Of a DNA stretch of 64,000 bases, positions 19,857-29,094 are shown piece after piece. The notes beneath the pieces are model-generated. The model was not told where the DNA came from and searched no databases. It saw nothing but the letters and a program-made list of their open reading frames with translations. The position numbers were made by a program, and so were the translations under genes. How positions within the stretch are numbered: position 1 is the stretch's first letter; every line of letters begins with the position of its first letter. Origin of the DNA: Chryseobacterium sp. FH2 (GTDB lineage: Bacteria > Bacteroidota > Bacteroidia > Flavobacteriales > Weeksellaceae); assembly GCF_001045455.1 (NCBI RefSeq), contig NZ_LFNE01000003.1:248001-312000 (forward strand), in the 5' to 3' direction.

Positions 19857-20114
19857 ATGATAAACTTAATAATAATGGCAAAATGTTTAAGCTCTATTTG
19901 TGTCGTTAATCATGTTATGGAGGGAGATTTTTTGCGAGGGGTTATTGCAATGTCCGCAAGAAGAGCTTTGGAAAAAGAGAAAATAAATTCTTTAGAAAAG
20001 CTATCAGATTATTCTGAAAAAGAAATCATGGAACTTCATGGTTTTGGTAAAAATGCAATGGAGAAACTGAAAATTTATATGAAAGAAAATCAAGTTTCTT
20101 TTAAAAATAATTGA
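19857..20114 (+). CDS. Small HhH protein like RNA polymerase alpha C-terminal domain
   Basis: Up to 85 residues. The part from about residue 33 (SARRALEKEKINSLEKLSDYSEKEIMELHGFGKNAMEKLK) resembles the helix-hairpin-helix C-terminal domain of RNA polymerase alpha subunit, which binds UP-element DNA. Free-standing versions occur in many Firmicutes and Bacteroidota and have no assigned role. The start is uncertain: ATG 19857, 19875 or 19917 all lie in frame, and the third fits the conserved core best. Confidence 0.7.
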   Translation: MINLIIMAKCLSSICVVNHVMEGDFLRGVIAMSARRALEKEKINSLEKLSDYSEKEIMELHGFGKNAMEKLKIYMKENQVSFKNN

Positions 20115-20126
20115 AATATAGAACTC

Positions 20127-20154
20127 GTCATTCTGACAAAGGAAGGACTTCTTT
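20127..20154 (+). repeat. GTCATTCTGA-type dispersed repeat, best copy
   Basis: GTCATTCTGACAAAGGAAGG followed by ACTTCTTT is the clearest copy of a short word that recurs in altered form near 10685, 15697 and 18763, always between genes. Confidence 0.5.
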
Positions 20155-20174
20155 ATACTTAAATATGAAACGAT

Positions 20175-21041
20175 ATGAATAATGATATTTTCCCATGCCT
20201 TTGGTACGATGGAGATGCAAAAGAATCTGCAGAATTTTACTGTAAAGTATTTAACGGAAAAATTACCGCAGACACGCCAGTTGTGATGAATATTAAGCTT
20301 TTTGATCAAAAGTTAATGCTATTAAACGGGGGTCCGCAATTTAAAAAAAACGCCTCAGTTTCGTTTATGGTTATTTGTGAAACGGAAGATGAGGTTCAAA
20401 AATATTGGGATCAGCTGCTGGAAGGGGGAATAGTTTTAATGGCTTTGGATTCTTATTCTTGGAGTAAAAAATACGGATGGGTACAAGATAAATATGGGGT
20501 CACATGGCAACTTTTTTTAGGTGAAAAGCAGGGTGATCAAAAAATCATTCCGACATTGATGTTTATTCATGAAAATAATGGAAAAGCCATGGAAGCCATG
20601 GAATTGTACACAAAAACTTTTCCGGATTCTAAAATTGGCAAGATCTTACAATATGGAGAAGGAGGGGAAGGTCATCCGATTTCTGAACCTGCTGATAATA
20701 TACAGCATGCACATTTTGAAATCGATGGTTACAGCTTTTTCTGCATGGACAATTCCTATGATCATAAATTTGATTTCAATGAAGGAATATCAATAGTTAT
20801 AATGACTGATAATCAGGAAGAAACTGATAAATACTGGTGTACCTTAACGTCTGAAGGCGGAAGAGAAAGTATGTGCGGTTGGCTTAAAGACAAGTATGGT
20901 TTTAGCTGGCAAATTGTTCCTAAAAGACTTATTCAACTGATGAGCGATCCTGACCCGGCTAAAGCTCAAAAAGTTGTACAGGCAATGATGAAAATGCAGA
21001 AAATTATTATACAGGATTTGGAAAACGCTTATAATTCTTAA
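20175..21041 (+). CDS. Two-domain PhnB-like VOC protein
   Basis: A 288-residue protein made of two PhnB-like modules, about 1-130 (FPCLWYDGDAKESAEFYCKVF) and 138-285 (IPTLMFIHENNGKAMEAMELY). Each ends in the same WxxxKYGxxWQ signature (KYGVTWQLFLG and KYGFSWQIVP). The family was once called 3-demethylubiquinone 3-methyltransferase, which is not supported by its fold. It likely arose by fusion of two VOC units. Confidence 0.9.
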   Translation: MNNDIFPCLWYDGDAKESAEFYCKVFNGKITADTPVVMNIKLFDQKLMLLNGGPQFKKNASVSFMVICETEDEVQKYWDQLLEGGIVLMALDSYSWSKKYGWVQDKYGVTWQLFLGEKQGDQKIIPTLMFIHENNGKAMEAMELYTKTFPDSKIGKILQYGEGGEGHPISEPADNIQHAHFEIDGYSFFCMDNSYDHKFDFNEGISIVIMTDNQEETDKYWCTLTSEGGRESMCGWLKDKYGFSWQIVPKRLIQLMSDPDPAKAQKVVQAMMKMQKIIIQDLENAYNS

Positions 21042-21086
21042 TTTTTTCGGCTTGTTGTTTGATGTTATTTAGAAAAAGATTTGCTT

Positions 21087-21920
21087 ATGAAAACACAGAA
21101 CAAGTCACAATCTAAATCAAAAGTCCCTAAAGACGGACTATTTCCTGAAATTATCAGAAATAATTATTTAGGAAGCCGGAAGTTGCTTAATAAAAAAGCA
21201 GTTATTTCTGGCGGAGATAGTGGTATCGGACAGGCTGTTGCTGTTCATTTTGCGAGAGAAGGGGCTGATGTTGCAATCATTTATAAGGAAAGTGACAATG
21301 ATGCGAAAGAGACTAAAAAATTGGTAGAAAAAGAAGGCCGGAAGTGTATCTTGATCAAAGGAGATCTTACAAAAAAAACATTCAGAACAAAATGTGCTGA
21401 TAAGATTAAAAAGGAGTGGAAAGAATTGGATATTTTGGTAAATAATGCAGGGATCCATACTTCAAAAAATACTCTTGAAAAGATTTCTGATGAGCAGATT
21501 CAGGAGACTTTTAATACCAATATTGTTTCTATGATTTCTTTAACGAGAAATTTCCTTCCTATGATTAAAAAAGGAGGTAGAATTATCTGTACAACCTCGG
21601 TTACAGCCTATCGTGGAAGTGATCATTTGATTGATTATGCTGCTACAAAAGGGGCAATTTTATCTTTTATACGTTCACTTTCTACAAATCTTGCAGAAAA
21701 GAAAATCTTAGTTAATGGAGTTGCTCCCGGTCCCATCTGGACACCGCTTGTAAAAGAAGCTTTTGAACATCTTTCAACATTCGGAAAAGATACCCCCCTG
21801 AAACGTGCGGGTCAGCCCTCAGAAGTGGCTCCGGCCTATGTTTTTCTTGCTTCTGAGGATTCAGATTATATTACCGGAGAAGTTATTCATATTAATGGAG
21901 GAGATTTTGTAGGAGGATAG
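21087..21920 (+). CDS. SDR family oxidoreductase (general stress protein 39-like)
   Basis: About 277 residues. It has the glycine motif SGGDSGIGQA, NNAG, and the catalytic YAATK. A basic, disordered N-terminal extension of about 35 residues before the Rossmann fold is typical of the YdaD/GSP39-like group of stress-induced SDRs. The ATG at 21087 is preferred over an in-frame TTG six bases earlier. A related but exported-looking enzyme lies at 60252-61253. The SRPBCC pair follows 17 bases downstream. Confidence 0.92.
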   Translation: MKTQNKSQSKSKVPKDGLFPEIIRNNYLGSRKLLNKKAVISGGDSGIGQAVAVHFAREGADVAIIYKESDNDAKETKKLVEKEGRKCILIKGDLTKKTFRTKCADKIKKEWKELDILVNNAGIHTSKNTLEKISDEQIQETFNTNIVSMISLTRNFLPMIKKGGRIICTTSVTAYRGSDHLIDYAATKGAILSFIRSLSTNLAEKKILVNGVAPGPIWTPLVKEAFEHLSTFGKDTPLKRAGQPSEVAPAYVFLASEDSDYITGEVIHINGGDFVGG

Positions 21921-21937
21921 ATTAAATTAAAGAAAAA

Positions 21938-22366
21938 ATGGAAAAATTATCATTTGAAATTCAAATCAATGCCATACCTGAGAAAGTTTGGAGCGTACTT
22001 TGGGATCATACTTCTTACAGGCAATGGACAACTGCTTTCACCGAGGGTTCTTTTTACGAAGGGACTTTGGATGAAGGGAGCATTGTGAAATTTTTTGATC
22101 CGAATAATAACGGGATGTACAGTCAGGTTGAAAAAAATATTCCGAATGAGGAAATAAAATTTTTGCATCTAGGGGAAATATATGACGGAGTAGAAGTGCC
22201 TCAGGAATGGGGAGAAGCTACGGAAGCCTATATTTTGGAGGAAAATGAAGAAGGGACAAAACTGAGGACTGAAATTCAGACACCTGCGGAATTTAAGGCT
22301 TTTTTTGAAGATAAATTTCCGACAGCTTTAGGAATTATCAAAAATCTTTCTGAAAATCAGCTGTAG
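21938..22366 (+). CDS. SRPBCC family protein
   Basis: A 142-residue START-fold protein (SFEIQINAIPEKVWSVLWDHTSYRQWTTAF). It is closely related to the next gene; both share the '..KVW..LW...Y..WT.F' start and '..G.IKNLSEN' or '..GLEIVKNLAEN' end. It starts 17 bases after the SDR gene, so the genes are probably co-transcribed. Ligand unknown. Confidence 0.9.
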   Translation: MEKLSFEIQINAIPEKVWSVLWDHTSYRQWTTAFTEGSFYEGTLDEGSIVKFFDPNNNGMYSQVEKNIPNEEIKFLHLGEIYDGVEVPQEWGEATEAYILEENEEGTKLRTEIQTPAEFKAFFEDKFPTALGIIKNLSENQL

Positions 22367-22406
22367 CTGAATAAATTAATCAAAAAACATCATAAAAATT
22401 AAAAAT

Positions 22407-22856
22407 ATGGAAACCCTATCTTATGAAAAAGTAATCAATGCTCCTAAGAACAAAGTCTGGGACATTCTTTGGAGCCCGGAAACATATAATGAATGGACAA
22501 AATTTTTCGCTCCCGATTCTACTATGAAATCTGATTGGAAAGTTGGTGGAAAAACATATTTTCTCAATGCGGAGGGTGAAGGAATGGTTTCAACAATTGA
22601 TAGCCTTGACGAGCCAAATCAGGTTATTTTTAAGCATTTAGGAATGGTTGATAAAGAAGGAAACGAAGATACTGAAAGTAAGGAAGTGAAACAGTGGAGC
22701 GGTTCTTTTGAGAAATATATTCTAATTGATTTTGACGGGAAAACCAAACTTCACGCTGAGGTTCAGACTGAAAAAGAATGGCAGGATCATATAAATTCCG
22801 GTTTTATAAAAGGGCTGGAAATTGTGAAAAATCTTGCTGAAAATAATTCATTATGA
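22407..22856 (+). CDS. SRPBCC family protein, paralogue of the preceding gene
   Basis: A 149-residue START-fold protein (SYEKVINAPKNKVWDILWSPETYNEWTKFF). Tandem duplication of the preceding gene is likely from the shared layout. The gap is 40 bases. Confidence 0.9.
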   Translation: METLSYEKVINAPKNKVWDILWSPETYNEWTKFFAPDSTMKSDWKVGGKTYFLNAEGEGMVSTIDSLDEPNQVIFKHLGMVDKEGNEDTESKEVKQWSGSFEKYILIDFDGKTKLHAEVQTEKEWQDHINSGFIKGLEIVKNLAENNSL

Positions 22857-22951
22857 TTAAAATAGTTTATCCTTGGCAGATTGTACAAACCAGGCTTATT
22901 TTTATTTAATTTTAATGATCTCGACAGTCTGTAAGAAATAAAAAACTGAAT

Positions 22952-23410
22952 ATGAAACTATTAATAATTCTTTTCACAACATTTATTCTGGCTTTGCTGG
23001 GAACAAAAATATTTCAGGGGGACTGGAATTTTTTGTTTGCAGGCAATTTGGGAATGGCCGTTTTTATCATATTTACAGGTTTTTCTCATTTTAAATTTCA
23101 AAAAGGAATGGCGATGATGATCCCTGATTTTATTCCTGCGAAATTGTTTTGGGTATATTTTACCGGAATTATTGAAATTGCAGCAGGGATTGGATTAATG
23201 TTTCCTTCTATCCGTGAAATGACCGCTATTTTATTAATCATATTTTATGTATTAATATTTATCGCAAATATTAATTCTTCCCAAAAAAAGGTAAATATAT
23301 TTAAAGGAGATTATTCAGGTCCCGGAATGGGATATCTGTACAAAGAACGGCTTCCGATGCAGGTTATTTTGATTGCTTGGACTTGGTATTTTGGAATTTA
23401 TCTGAATTAG
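22952..23410 (+). CDS. DoxX-like membrane protein
   Basis: A 152-residue membrane protein with four hydrophobic segments, about 1-20, 27-45, 66-90 and 92-110, plus a C-terminal one at 132-150. The segment GFSHFKFQKGMAMMIPDFIPAK and the glycine-rich helix AAGIGLMFP match the DoxX-like superfamily, whose members are thought to work with quinones or redox partners. A terminator follows at 23431. Confidence 0.78.
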   Translation: MKLLIILFTTFILALLGTKIFQGDWNFLFAGNLGMAVFIIFTGFSHFKFQKGMAMMIPDFIPAKLFWVYFTGIIEIAAGIGLMFPSIREMTAILLIIFYVLIFIANINSSQKKVNIFKGDYSGPGMGYLYKERLPMQVILIAWTWYFGIYLN

Positions 23411-23430
23411 AAAAATATTATATTATGATT

Positions 23431-23460
23431 AAAACGGAGAGGTTACTTTCCGTTTTTTTT
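23431..23460 (+). terminator. Rho-independent terminator
   Basis: A short stem (AAACGGA and complement with the loop GAGGTTACTT) runs into eight T residues, 20 bases after the DoxX-like gene. Confidence 0.65.
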
Positions 23461-23589
23461 GGTTAACTTCACAAAATAGCGAATTGTTTGTAACGTTTTG
23501 TATTGTTTAAGTGTCTTATTAAGAAATATTTGCTTTTATTTAAATAAAAATGTTGAAATAACTATTCCAAACCAAATCAAAATAGAGTT

Positions 23590-25593
23590 ATGAATCTAAA
23601 TTCTAAAATTTTAACTACCGCTCACGTCGTAATATCAGCAATTATGATCAATGCACAGACTTCAATAACAAAGTTGCCGGGTGATCCTGCCTTAGTATCT
23701 TCTAAAGCCACTTTTGATAAGCTTATCTCTTATGATAAAGGGAATTTTAAATATAAAGTAGAAGATTATTTTGCAAGACCCAAAGCATCACAGTTTAAAA
23801 TTTCTCCTGATGGACAATACCTTTCTTATAAGGAAAAAGACAAAGACAGCAAAAATCATGTCTATGTAAAAGACTTTAAAACAGGAAAAGTTACAAAAGC
23901 TCTTGTAGAAAAAGAGGATCTTATCAAAAGTTATGGCTGGCTTGATAAAAAACGTCTTTTCTATACCCAGGATAAAGGTGGAAATGAGAATATTCATCTT
24001 TATGCCGCAGATATTGACGGTAAAAACTTAAAAGATTTAACACCTTTTGAAGGAATTACGTTAGGGAATGTAAGATTAGTAAAAGATACCGAATTTGTGA
24101 TTGTTACTATGAATAAGAACAATAAGCAGATCTTTGAACCTTATAAAATCAATTTCAATACAGGTGAAATGACACAGCTTTATGAAAATAAAGATGTTAA
24201 CAGTCCTATTGATGATTATCTTTTCGATAAAGACGGAAACTTAAGAGGTTATATTGTTCTTGAAAATGGTTTAACAACTAAAACATACTATAAAGATCTA
24301 CAGACCGGTAAATTCAATCTTTTAAAATCTACGGACTGGAAAGATACATTCAGCATTATCAGGCTCAATGATAATTCTAAAAATAAAGATGAGGCGTATG
24401 TTGTAACCAATCTGGATAGTGATAAATCAAGAATTGTCTTGTATGATTTAAAGAAAAATGCTGTAATTAAAGAAGTTTATTCTAATCCAACGTTTGATGT
24501 AAATTCAATAAGCGTTGCAGGGAAAAACAGAAATTACGAATTAGATTACATCAGCTATACAGGAATTAAAAATGAAACCATTCCTGTAAGTAATTTTTAT
24601 AAAGACGTCCATAATAAATTGGCTGCTGAATTTGGGGATAAACAGTTTTATGTAGTTTCTTCAGATGACAATGATTCTAAACTTTTAGTGATTGTTGACA
24701 GTGACAAATTGTATGGAAAATATTATGAATATGATACCAAAACGAAAAATGTAAAACTGCTTTTTGATCTGATGCCTCAGTTGAAGGAAGAAGATATGGC
24801 GGAAATGCGCCCGATAGAATTTAAAAGCCGGGACGGTTTAACAATTCATGGTTACATTACTTTGCCAAAAGCTGCTTTGGAAGGTAAAAAAGTTCCATTA
24901 ATAGTAAATCCTCATGGAGGTCCGCAGGGCATCAGAGATGATTGGGGATTCAATCCTGAAGCCCAGTTGTTTGCAAGCAGGGGTTATGCGACTTTGCAGG
25001 TTAATTTCCGAATTTCGGGAGGATATGGAAAAGAATTTCAGACGTCGGGTTATAAGCAAATTGGTAGAAAAGCGATGGATGATGTGGAAGATGGGGTAAA
25101 ATACGTGATTCAACAAGGTTGGGCTGATAAGGATAAAGTAGCAATTTATGGCGGTAGCCACGGTGGTTATGCTACTTTGATGGGGCTTATAAAAACCCCG
25201 GATTTGTATTCTTGTGGAGTTGATTATGTCGGAGTTTCAAATATTTTTACATTCTTCGACTCTTTCCCTGAGTATTGGAAACCTTACAAGGAAATGGTAA
25301 AAGAGATCTGGTATGATTTGGATAATCCTGAAGAAGCTAAAATTGCAAAAGAAGTTTCTCCTGTTTTCCAGATTGATAAAATCAAAAAACCTTTGTTTGT
25401 AGTCCAGGGAGCGAATGATCCAAGAGTAAATATCAATGAGTCTGATCAGATTGTAAAAGCCTTAAGAAGTAAAGGTTTTGAAGTTCCCTATATGGTAAAA
25501 TATGATGAAGGACACGGATTCGGGAAAGAACCCAACAGAATTGAGTTATATAAATCTATGTTAGGATTCTTTGCTGAAAATTTCAATAAATAA
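23590..25593 (+). CDS. S9 family peptidase (prolyl oligopeptidase / acylaminoacyl peptidase type)
   Basis: A 667-residue exported serine peptidase. The signal peptide ends around MINAQT (residue 24). An N-terminal beta-propeller region (about 60-400) limits access to the C-terminal alpha/beta hydrolase domain. The catalytic triad is Ser523 (GGSHGGYATL), Asp610 (GANDPRVN) and His642 (YDEGHGF). It probably cleaves short peptides in the periplasm. It is transcribed alone with its own terminator. Confidence 0.95.
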   Translation: MNLNSKILTTAHVVISAIMINAQTSITKLPGDPALVSSKATFDKLISYDKGNFKYKVEDYFARPKASQFKISPDGQYLSYKEKDKDSKNHVYVKDFKTGKVTKALVEKEDLIKSYGWLDKKRLFYTQDKGGNENIHLYAADIDGKNLKDLTPFEGITLGNVRLVKDTEFVIVTMNKNNKQIFEPYKINFNTGEMTQLYENKDVNSPIDDYLFDKDGNLRGYIVLENGLTTKTYYKDLQTGKFNLLKSTDWKDTFSIIRLNDNSKNKDEAYVVTNLDSDKSRIVLYDLKKNAVIKEVYSNPTFDVNSISVAGKNRNYELDYISYTGIKNETIPVSNFYKDVHNKLAAEFGDKQFYVVSSDDNDSKLLVIVDSDKLYGKYYEYDTKTKNVKLLFDLMPQLKEEDMAEMRPIEFKSRDGLTIHGYITLPKAALEGKKVPLIVNPHGGPQGIRDDWGFNPEAQLFASRGYATLQVNFRISGGYGKEFQTSGYKQIGRKAMDDVEDGVKYVIQQGWADKDKVAIYGGSHGGYATLMGLIKTPDLYSCGVDYVGVSNIFTFFDSFPEYWKPYKEMVKEIWYDLDNPEEAKIAKEVSPVFQIDKIKKPLFVVQGANDPRVNINESDQIVKALRSKGFEVPYMVKYDEGHGFGKEPNRIELYKSMLGFFAENFNK

Positions 25594-25617
25594 AACCGGC
25601 AATTTTTATAATTAAAG

Positions 25618-25648
25618 AAACGGAAAGTATTTTGCTTTCTGTTTTTTT
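25618..25648 (+). terminator. Rho-independent terminator
   Basis: The stem ACGGAAAG with an imperfect complement, a seven-base loop and seven T residues lies 25 bases after the S9 peptidase gene. Confidence 0.65.
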
Positions 25649-25828
25649 ATTTGTCATTGTAAATAACGAAACTGGCAGTGATGTAGAAAGTTTTAACGGT
25701 TGGCTTACCATTCTATAAAATCCAGAATTCCTGCGGAACTGATAAAATATAAAATATATTCAATAGATTGTTGACCGTTAGATCATAATCTAATTCATAT
25801 TTTCTTTATTCCATATACTCATTTACAA

Positions 25829-26662
25829 TTATACAGTTGAATGTTTGAGCAATAATTTCATTTTGGTTTTTAATCTATATAAAAAGCTAACCTGATAGTT
25901 AAGAAGCATAAAGATTTCTTCAGAATTTCCATACACCTCGGGGACTTTTTGATTGTTAATGATTTTAATACCTCTTCGCCTCATTGTTTCATGAATTACT
26001 TTTGCAAATGAATCTTTTGCACTCTGTTTTGAGCTTTCCTGAGATATTCCATCAGAATGAAGCCTGTATTTGTATAAAACGTCATTGATAAACTTTATAT
26101 TTCCAAGTTCTAAAATTTTCAAATATAGATCTTGGTCAACCGCACTTTTCAGGTTGGGATTTATTCCTGATGTCCTTAGGTAAGCTTCTTTTTTAAAAGT
26201 GAAGAAATGGGCAAATTGAATAGGACAATTAAAAAAATATGGATTGTTATAAATTTGTTTGGTATTAGCAAATACTTTTTGGGGGACTAGTTTCTCATCA
26301 CACATCATCATTTTAGAATAGGTTGCAACAATATCAGCATTCTCGTATTGCTTAATTGATTCTTCCAATGCTGCCGGATAAAGTGCATCATCTGGATCTA
26401 AATAGGCGCATATTTCCCCTGTTGCATAATCCATACATTTTCCTTTGGTATACCCGCAGCCTTTATTTTCCGGATTTTCATATAACAGGAATCTGTCATC
26501 CCCGTTTATTATTTCCTTAATTAGTTCTACTGAATTATCTGTGGAAGCATCATCAACAATAATAACTTCCCAATTATTATATGTTTGATTTATTAATGAG
26601 AGATAACAGTCTTTAAAATATTTTCCATTATTGTAATTTGCAATTAAAATTGAAATTTTCAT
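25829..26662 (-). CDS. Glycosyltransferase family 2
   Basis: About 277 residues with a GT-A fold. It begins MKISILIANYNNGKYF, contains VDDASTDNS for the nucleotide site and the metal-binding DPDDA at about 89-93. It moves a sugar from a nucleotide donor to an unknown acceptor, possibly a surface glycan. ATG 26662 is chosen because the family normally starts this way; an in-frame ATG at 26707 would add 15 residues with no family match. It stands alone, with no polysaccharide genes around it. Confidence 0.9.
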   Translation of the reverse strand: MKISILIANYNNGKYFKDCYLSLINQTYNNWEVIIVDDASTDNSVELIKEIINGDDRFLLYENPENKGCGYTKGKCMDYATGEICAYLDPDDALYPAALEESIKQYENADIVATYSKMMMCDEKLVPQKVFANTKQIYNNPYFFNCPIQFAHFFTFKKEAYLRTSGINPNLKSAVDQDLYLKILELGNIKFINDVLYKYRLHSDGISQESSKQSAKDSFAKVIHETMRRRGIKIINNQKVPEVYGNSEEIFMLLNYQVSFLYRLKTKMKLLLKHSTV

Positions 26663-26904
26663 AGTTTGTGTTAATTTTAAAATCAGGTTAGAAATATGTT
26701 TTTGCAAAATTCGTGCACAACTGGGTATTCACACAGATGTGATGACTGATAAAATTGTAATAGAGATTGATGATAAATCTTAACTTGCTGATAAGTAGTA
26801 GTTTATTCGTGTTTTGTGAACCTCGATTTTTTTTATATTTTTTTCTAGTTCGTAGAATAAATATTCTTTATTTTTGACTTTGAACACCTAAATTTATATC
26901 CTTA

Positions 26905-26959
26905 TTGTAAAAAAACCCGGCGCGGGAAGCATAGCTTCCCGCGCCGGGTTTTTTTACAA
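26905..26959. terminator. Perfect 26-bp GC-rich palindrome, terminator
   Basis: Two exact 26-bp arms with a three-base ATA loop. The GC core, CCCGGCGCGGGAAGC, is flanked by A7/T7 so that the hairpin has a T tract on either strand. It lies just after the ECF-linked operon (minus strand) and between it and the glycosyltransferase gene. Confidence 0.8.
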
Positions 26960-26978
26960 TTTCAATTTAGTTTATTTT

Positions 26979-27236
26979 TTATTTCTCGAATGCTTCGTGT
27001 CTTCTACCACATCTTGAAGCAAATTCTTTTTTAAATTTTCCTTTCAATTCTTGGTATTCGTCTTCGTTCATTTCTCTGATTTTGTCTGCCAATCCGAAAG
27101 GAGATTTTTCTTTGATTCCGTATTCTTCGAAAACACCTTTTACAAATCTTTTTCTTTCAATTGCTTTTTTAGCGATTATTGCAACTCCGGCTACGGCTAA
27201 TGCTCCCAGAGCACCTTTTAATACTGAATTTTTCAT
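26979..27236 (-). CDS. Small protein of the second ECF sigma operon
   Basis: An 85-residue protein with an N-terminal glycine/alanine-rich hydrophobic segment (about 5-23) that is followed by a basic, helical region. The C-terminal part, EDEYQELKGKFKKEFASRCG, resembles the end of the adjacent 115-residue protein. No family was recognised. It is last in the sigma operon, 85 bases behind its neighbour. Confidence 0.75.
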   Translation of the reverse strand: MKNSVLKGALGALAVAGVAIIAKKAIERKRFVKGVFEEYGIKEKSPFGLADKIREMNEDEYQELKGKFKKEFASRCGRRHEAFEK

Positions 27237-27321
27237 TTTTTTTAAATTTTAAATTTTACTACTTCTTGTTTTTTTATATAGACGAATGAATTTTAATTTT
27301 ACTTTACTACTTCTAAAATTT

Positions 27322-27669
27322 TTATGATTCGTTTGTTCTGTTGTGTCTGTTGAAGAATCCGCCTGAACATCTATCTCTCCAGACTTCTTTGAATTTTTCT
27401 CTTTCTTCAGGAGATAAACTCATCATCTTATCTCGCATCATTTTCTTTTCTTTAAAATCTCTCATTCCTTTCCCGAAATGGAAACCTCCGAAGAGAATTT
27501 TACTCAAAATCAAAATTCCCATTGCCTGCCAGTATGTTATCGATTTCACTCCTAAAATCTCAGGAAGCAGGCAATTCCAAAGCGTCATTACAATCCAGGT
27601 AACGGCTAAAAAAATCAGTGGCGGACATAGAATTAAAAAAATCCATCCTTTTTTATGTTTATGATTCAT
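27322..27669 (-). CDS. Small membrane protein of the second ECF sigma operon
   Basis: A 115-residue protein with two membrane helices, about 8-30 and 45-62, then a charged cytosolic or periplasmic tail with SPEEREKFKEVWRDRCSG. It starts 14 bases after the sigma-factor gene. A role as anti-sigma factor or sensor is plausible from position but no motif confirms it. Confidence 0.78.
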   Translation of the reverse strand: MNHKHKKGWIFLILCPPLIFLAVTWIVMTLWNCLLPEILGVKSITYWQAMGILILSKILFGGFHFGKGMRDFKEKKMMRDKMMSLSPEEREKFKEVWRDRCSGGFFNRHNRTNES

Positions 27670-27683
27670 ATCTTTCTTTTTTA

Positions 27684-28262
27684 CTAATTATTTAAGTCTT
27701 CGTATAATTTTCTCAATCTGTTTCTCAAATGCTTTACAGCATAGTTTTTTCGACTGATAATTGTTTTAATATTTTCGCCTTGTTCATCGGCAATTTCCTG
27801 GAGAGTTTTGTCGTTGAGCTCGTTTTCTACGTAGACGAGTCTTTGTTTTTCCGGCAATTCTTCTAAAGCCTCAAAAAGCTTTTTCCAAATCTCATCCTGA
27901 AACATTTTTATTTCCGGACCTGCACTTTCATCCAGCAAAAGAATGTCTTTTATTGAAAAACTTCCGTCTTCATCTTCGTAAACAAAATCTTCTAAATTTT
28001 CGGTTTTCTTTTTTCGGTATTTGTCAGTGATTTTATTGGCTGTCACTCTGTACAGCCAACCGCCAACATTCACAATCTCAGAAAGATTGGTAAGACTACT
28101 GAACTGATACCATACTTCCTGCAGAATATCTTCCGCATCTTCCGTGTTTTTCACCTTCGGACGAATATAAGACATCAGCTTTCCTCCGTACTTTGAAACG
28201 GCTTGCGAGATGATATTTTCCTTCTCCTTCTGTGGCATTGCTATTTTTTCGACAACCTCCAT
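27684..28262 (-). CDS. ECF-type RNA polymerase sigma factor
   Basis: A 192-residue sigma-70 family factor. Region 2 is at about 28-92 (NTEDAEDILQEVWYQFSSL and WLYRVTANKITDKYRKKK), region 4 at about 132-188 (ALEELPEKQRLVYVENELNDKTLQEIADEQGENIKTIISRK). It heads an operon with two small proteins and is divergent from the J-domain gene. Its promoter set is unknown. Confidence 0.93.
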   Translation of the reverse strand: MEVVEKIAMPQKEKENIISQAVSKYGGKLMSYIRPKVKNTEDAEDILQEVWYQFSSLTNLSEIVNVGGWLYRVTANKITDKYRKKKTENLEDFVYEDEDGSFSIKDILLLDESAGPEIKMFQDEIWKKLFEALEELPEKQRLVYVENELNDKTLQEIADEQGENIKTIISRKNYAVKHLRNRLRKLYEDLNN

Positions 28263-28426
28263 ATTGCTATGACGATTGATATTTTTATTTTACTTTAATA
28301 AATTTAAAATATTTTTCCGGAAATCCTGTTTTTCTTTTATTTGTCACATTTTTCAACTTTCCTTTTACTGTATTCGGAATGACAAAAATCCTGCAAAAAT
28401 TAAAGACTTAAAGAAAATAAAATTCT

Positions 28427-28434
28427 TATTTTTG
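28427..28434 (+). promoter_or_regulatory. Candidate -7 element for the J-domain gene
   Basis: TATTTTTG fits TAnnTTTG exactly and lies 9 bases before the ATG at 28444, so the transcript would be nearly leaderless. No clear TTG -33 element was found. Confidence 0.4.
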
Positions 28435-28443
28435 CATAGTTCA

Positions 28444-29094
28444 ATGAAAGATTACTACTATTTTCTAGGGATTTCGCATGATGCTTCGGATGAGGACATC
28501 AAAAAGTCTTATAGAAAGTTATCTTTAAAATATCATCCGGATAAAAATGACAATGATGATTTTTTTGCCGAACGTTTTCGTGAAATTCAGGAAGCTTATG
28601 AAACATTGAGCGATAAAAGTAAAAGATATACTTATGACCAGAATTTAGAAAGTCATCAGAAAAGTTTTCGTTATAATATTCCACCTTCAATTAAGACTTT
28701 TACAGCAAATAAAATTCATGTAAAAAAAGGGGAAGAGATTATTATTAATTGGCAGACACAAAATGCTGATGTGGTAAAAGTCCTGCCTTTTGGTTTGGAA
28801 AAGCCTTATGGAGAAAGAATTTTTAAAATTACGGAATTTAAAGACGGGAAGTTTCAGATTTTGCTTCATGCAACAAATTCACTGTTACATAAAACAGCAG
28901 TTCAGGGAATTACAATTACTGAGGTTTTTGAAAGTGAAGGTGAAAAATTCAGGGATAAGGCAGAAGAATTATTCAGGTCGCAACCTAAAACACCTATGAA
29001 TCCGCATGGCCAGCCAAAAATTATGAAAATAATTGTTGGAATAGTAGTGATAATAATGGCGATCTATTTTTTGGTAAAAAGTTTTAGCAATTAA
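28444..29094 (+). CDS. J-domain protein with C-terminal membrane anchor
   Basis: A 216-residue protein. The J domain is at residues 1-65 with the essential HPD tripeptide (KYHPDKND), so it should stimulate a DnaK-type Hsp70. The glycine-rich and zinc-finger parts of true DnaJ are missing. A beta-rich middle part (about 85-160) has no named family. A single membrane helix (about 192-212) ends the protein, which suggests the J domain faces the cytosol from the membrane. The ATG at 28444 is chosen because the J domain begins there; upstream in-frame codons look non-coding. Confidence 0.88.
   Translation: MKDYYYFLGISHDASDEDIKKSYRKLSLKYHPDKNDNDDFFAERFREIQEAYETLSDKSKRYTYDQNLESHQKSFRYNIPPSIKTFTANKIHVKKGEEIIINWQTQNADVVKVLPFGLEKPYGERIFKITEFKDGKFQILLHATNSLLHKTAVQGITITEVFESEGEKFRDKAEELFRSQPKTPMNPHGQPKIMKIIVGIVVIIMAIYFLVKSFSN

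Noticed and set aside
28276..28443. N-terminal extension of the J-domain protein
   Set aside because: The extra 56 codons are Phe/Lys-rich without a family match, and a -7 promoter element lies inside them just before ATG 28444.
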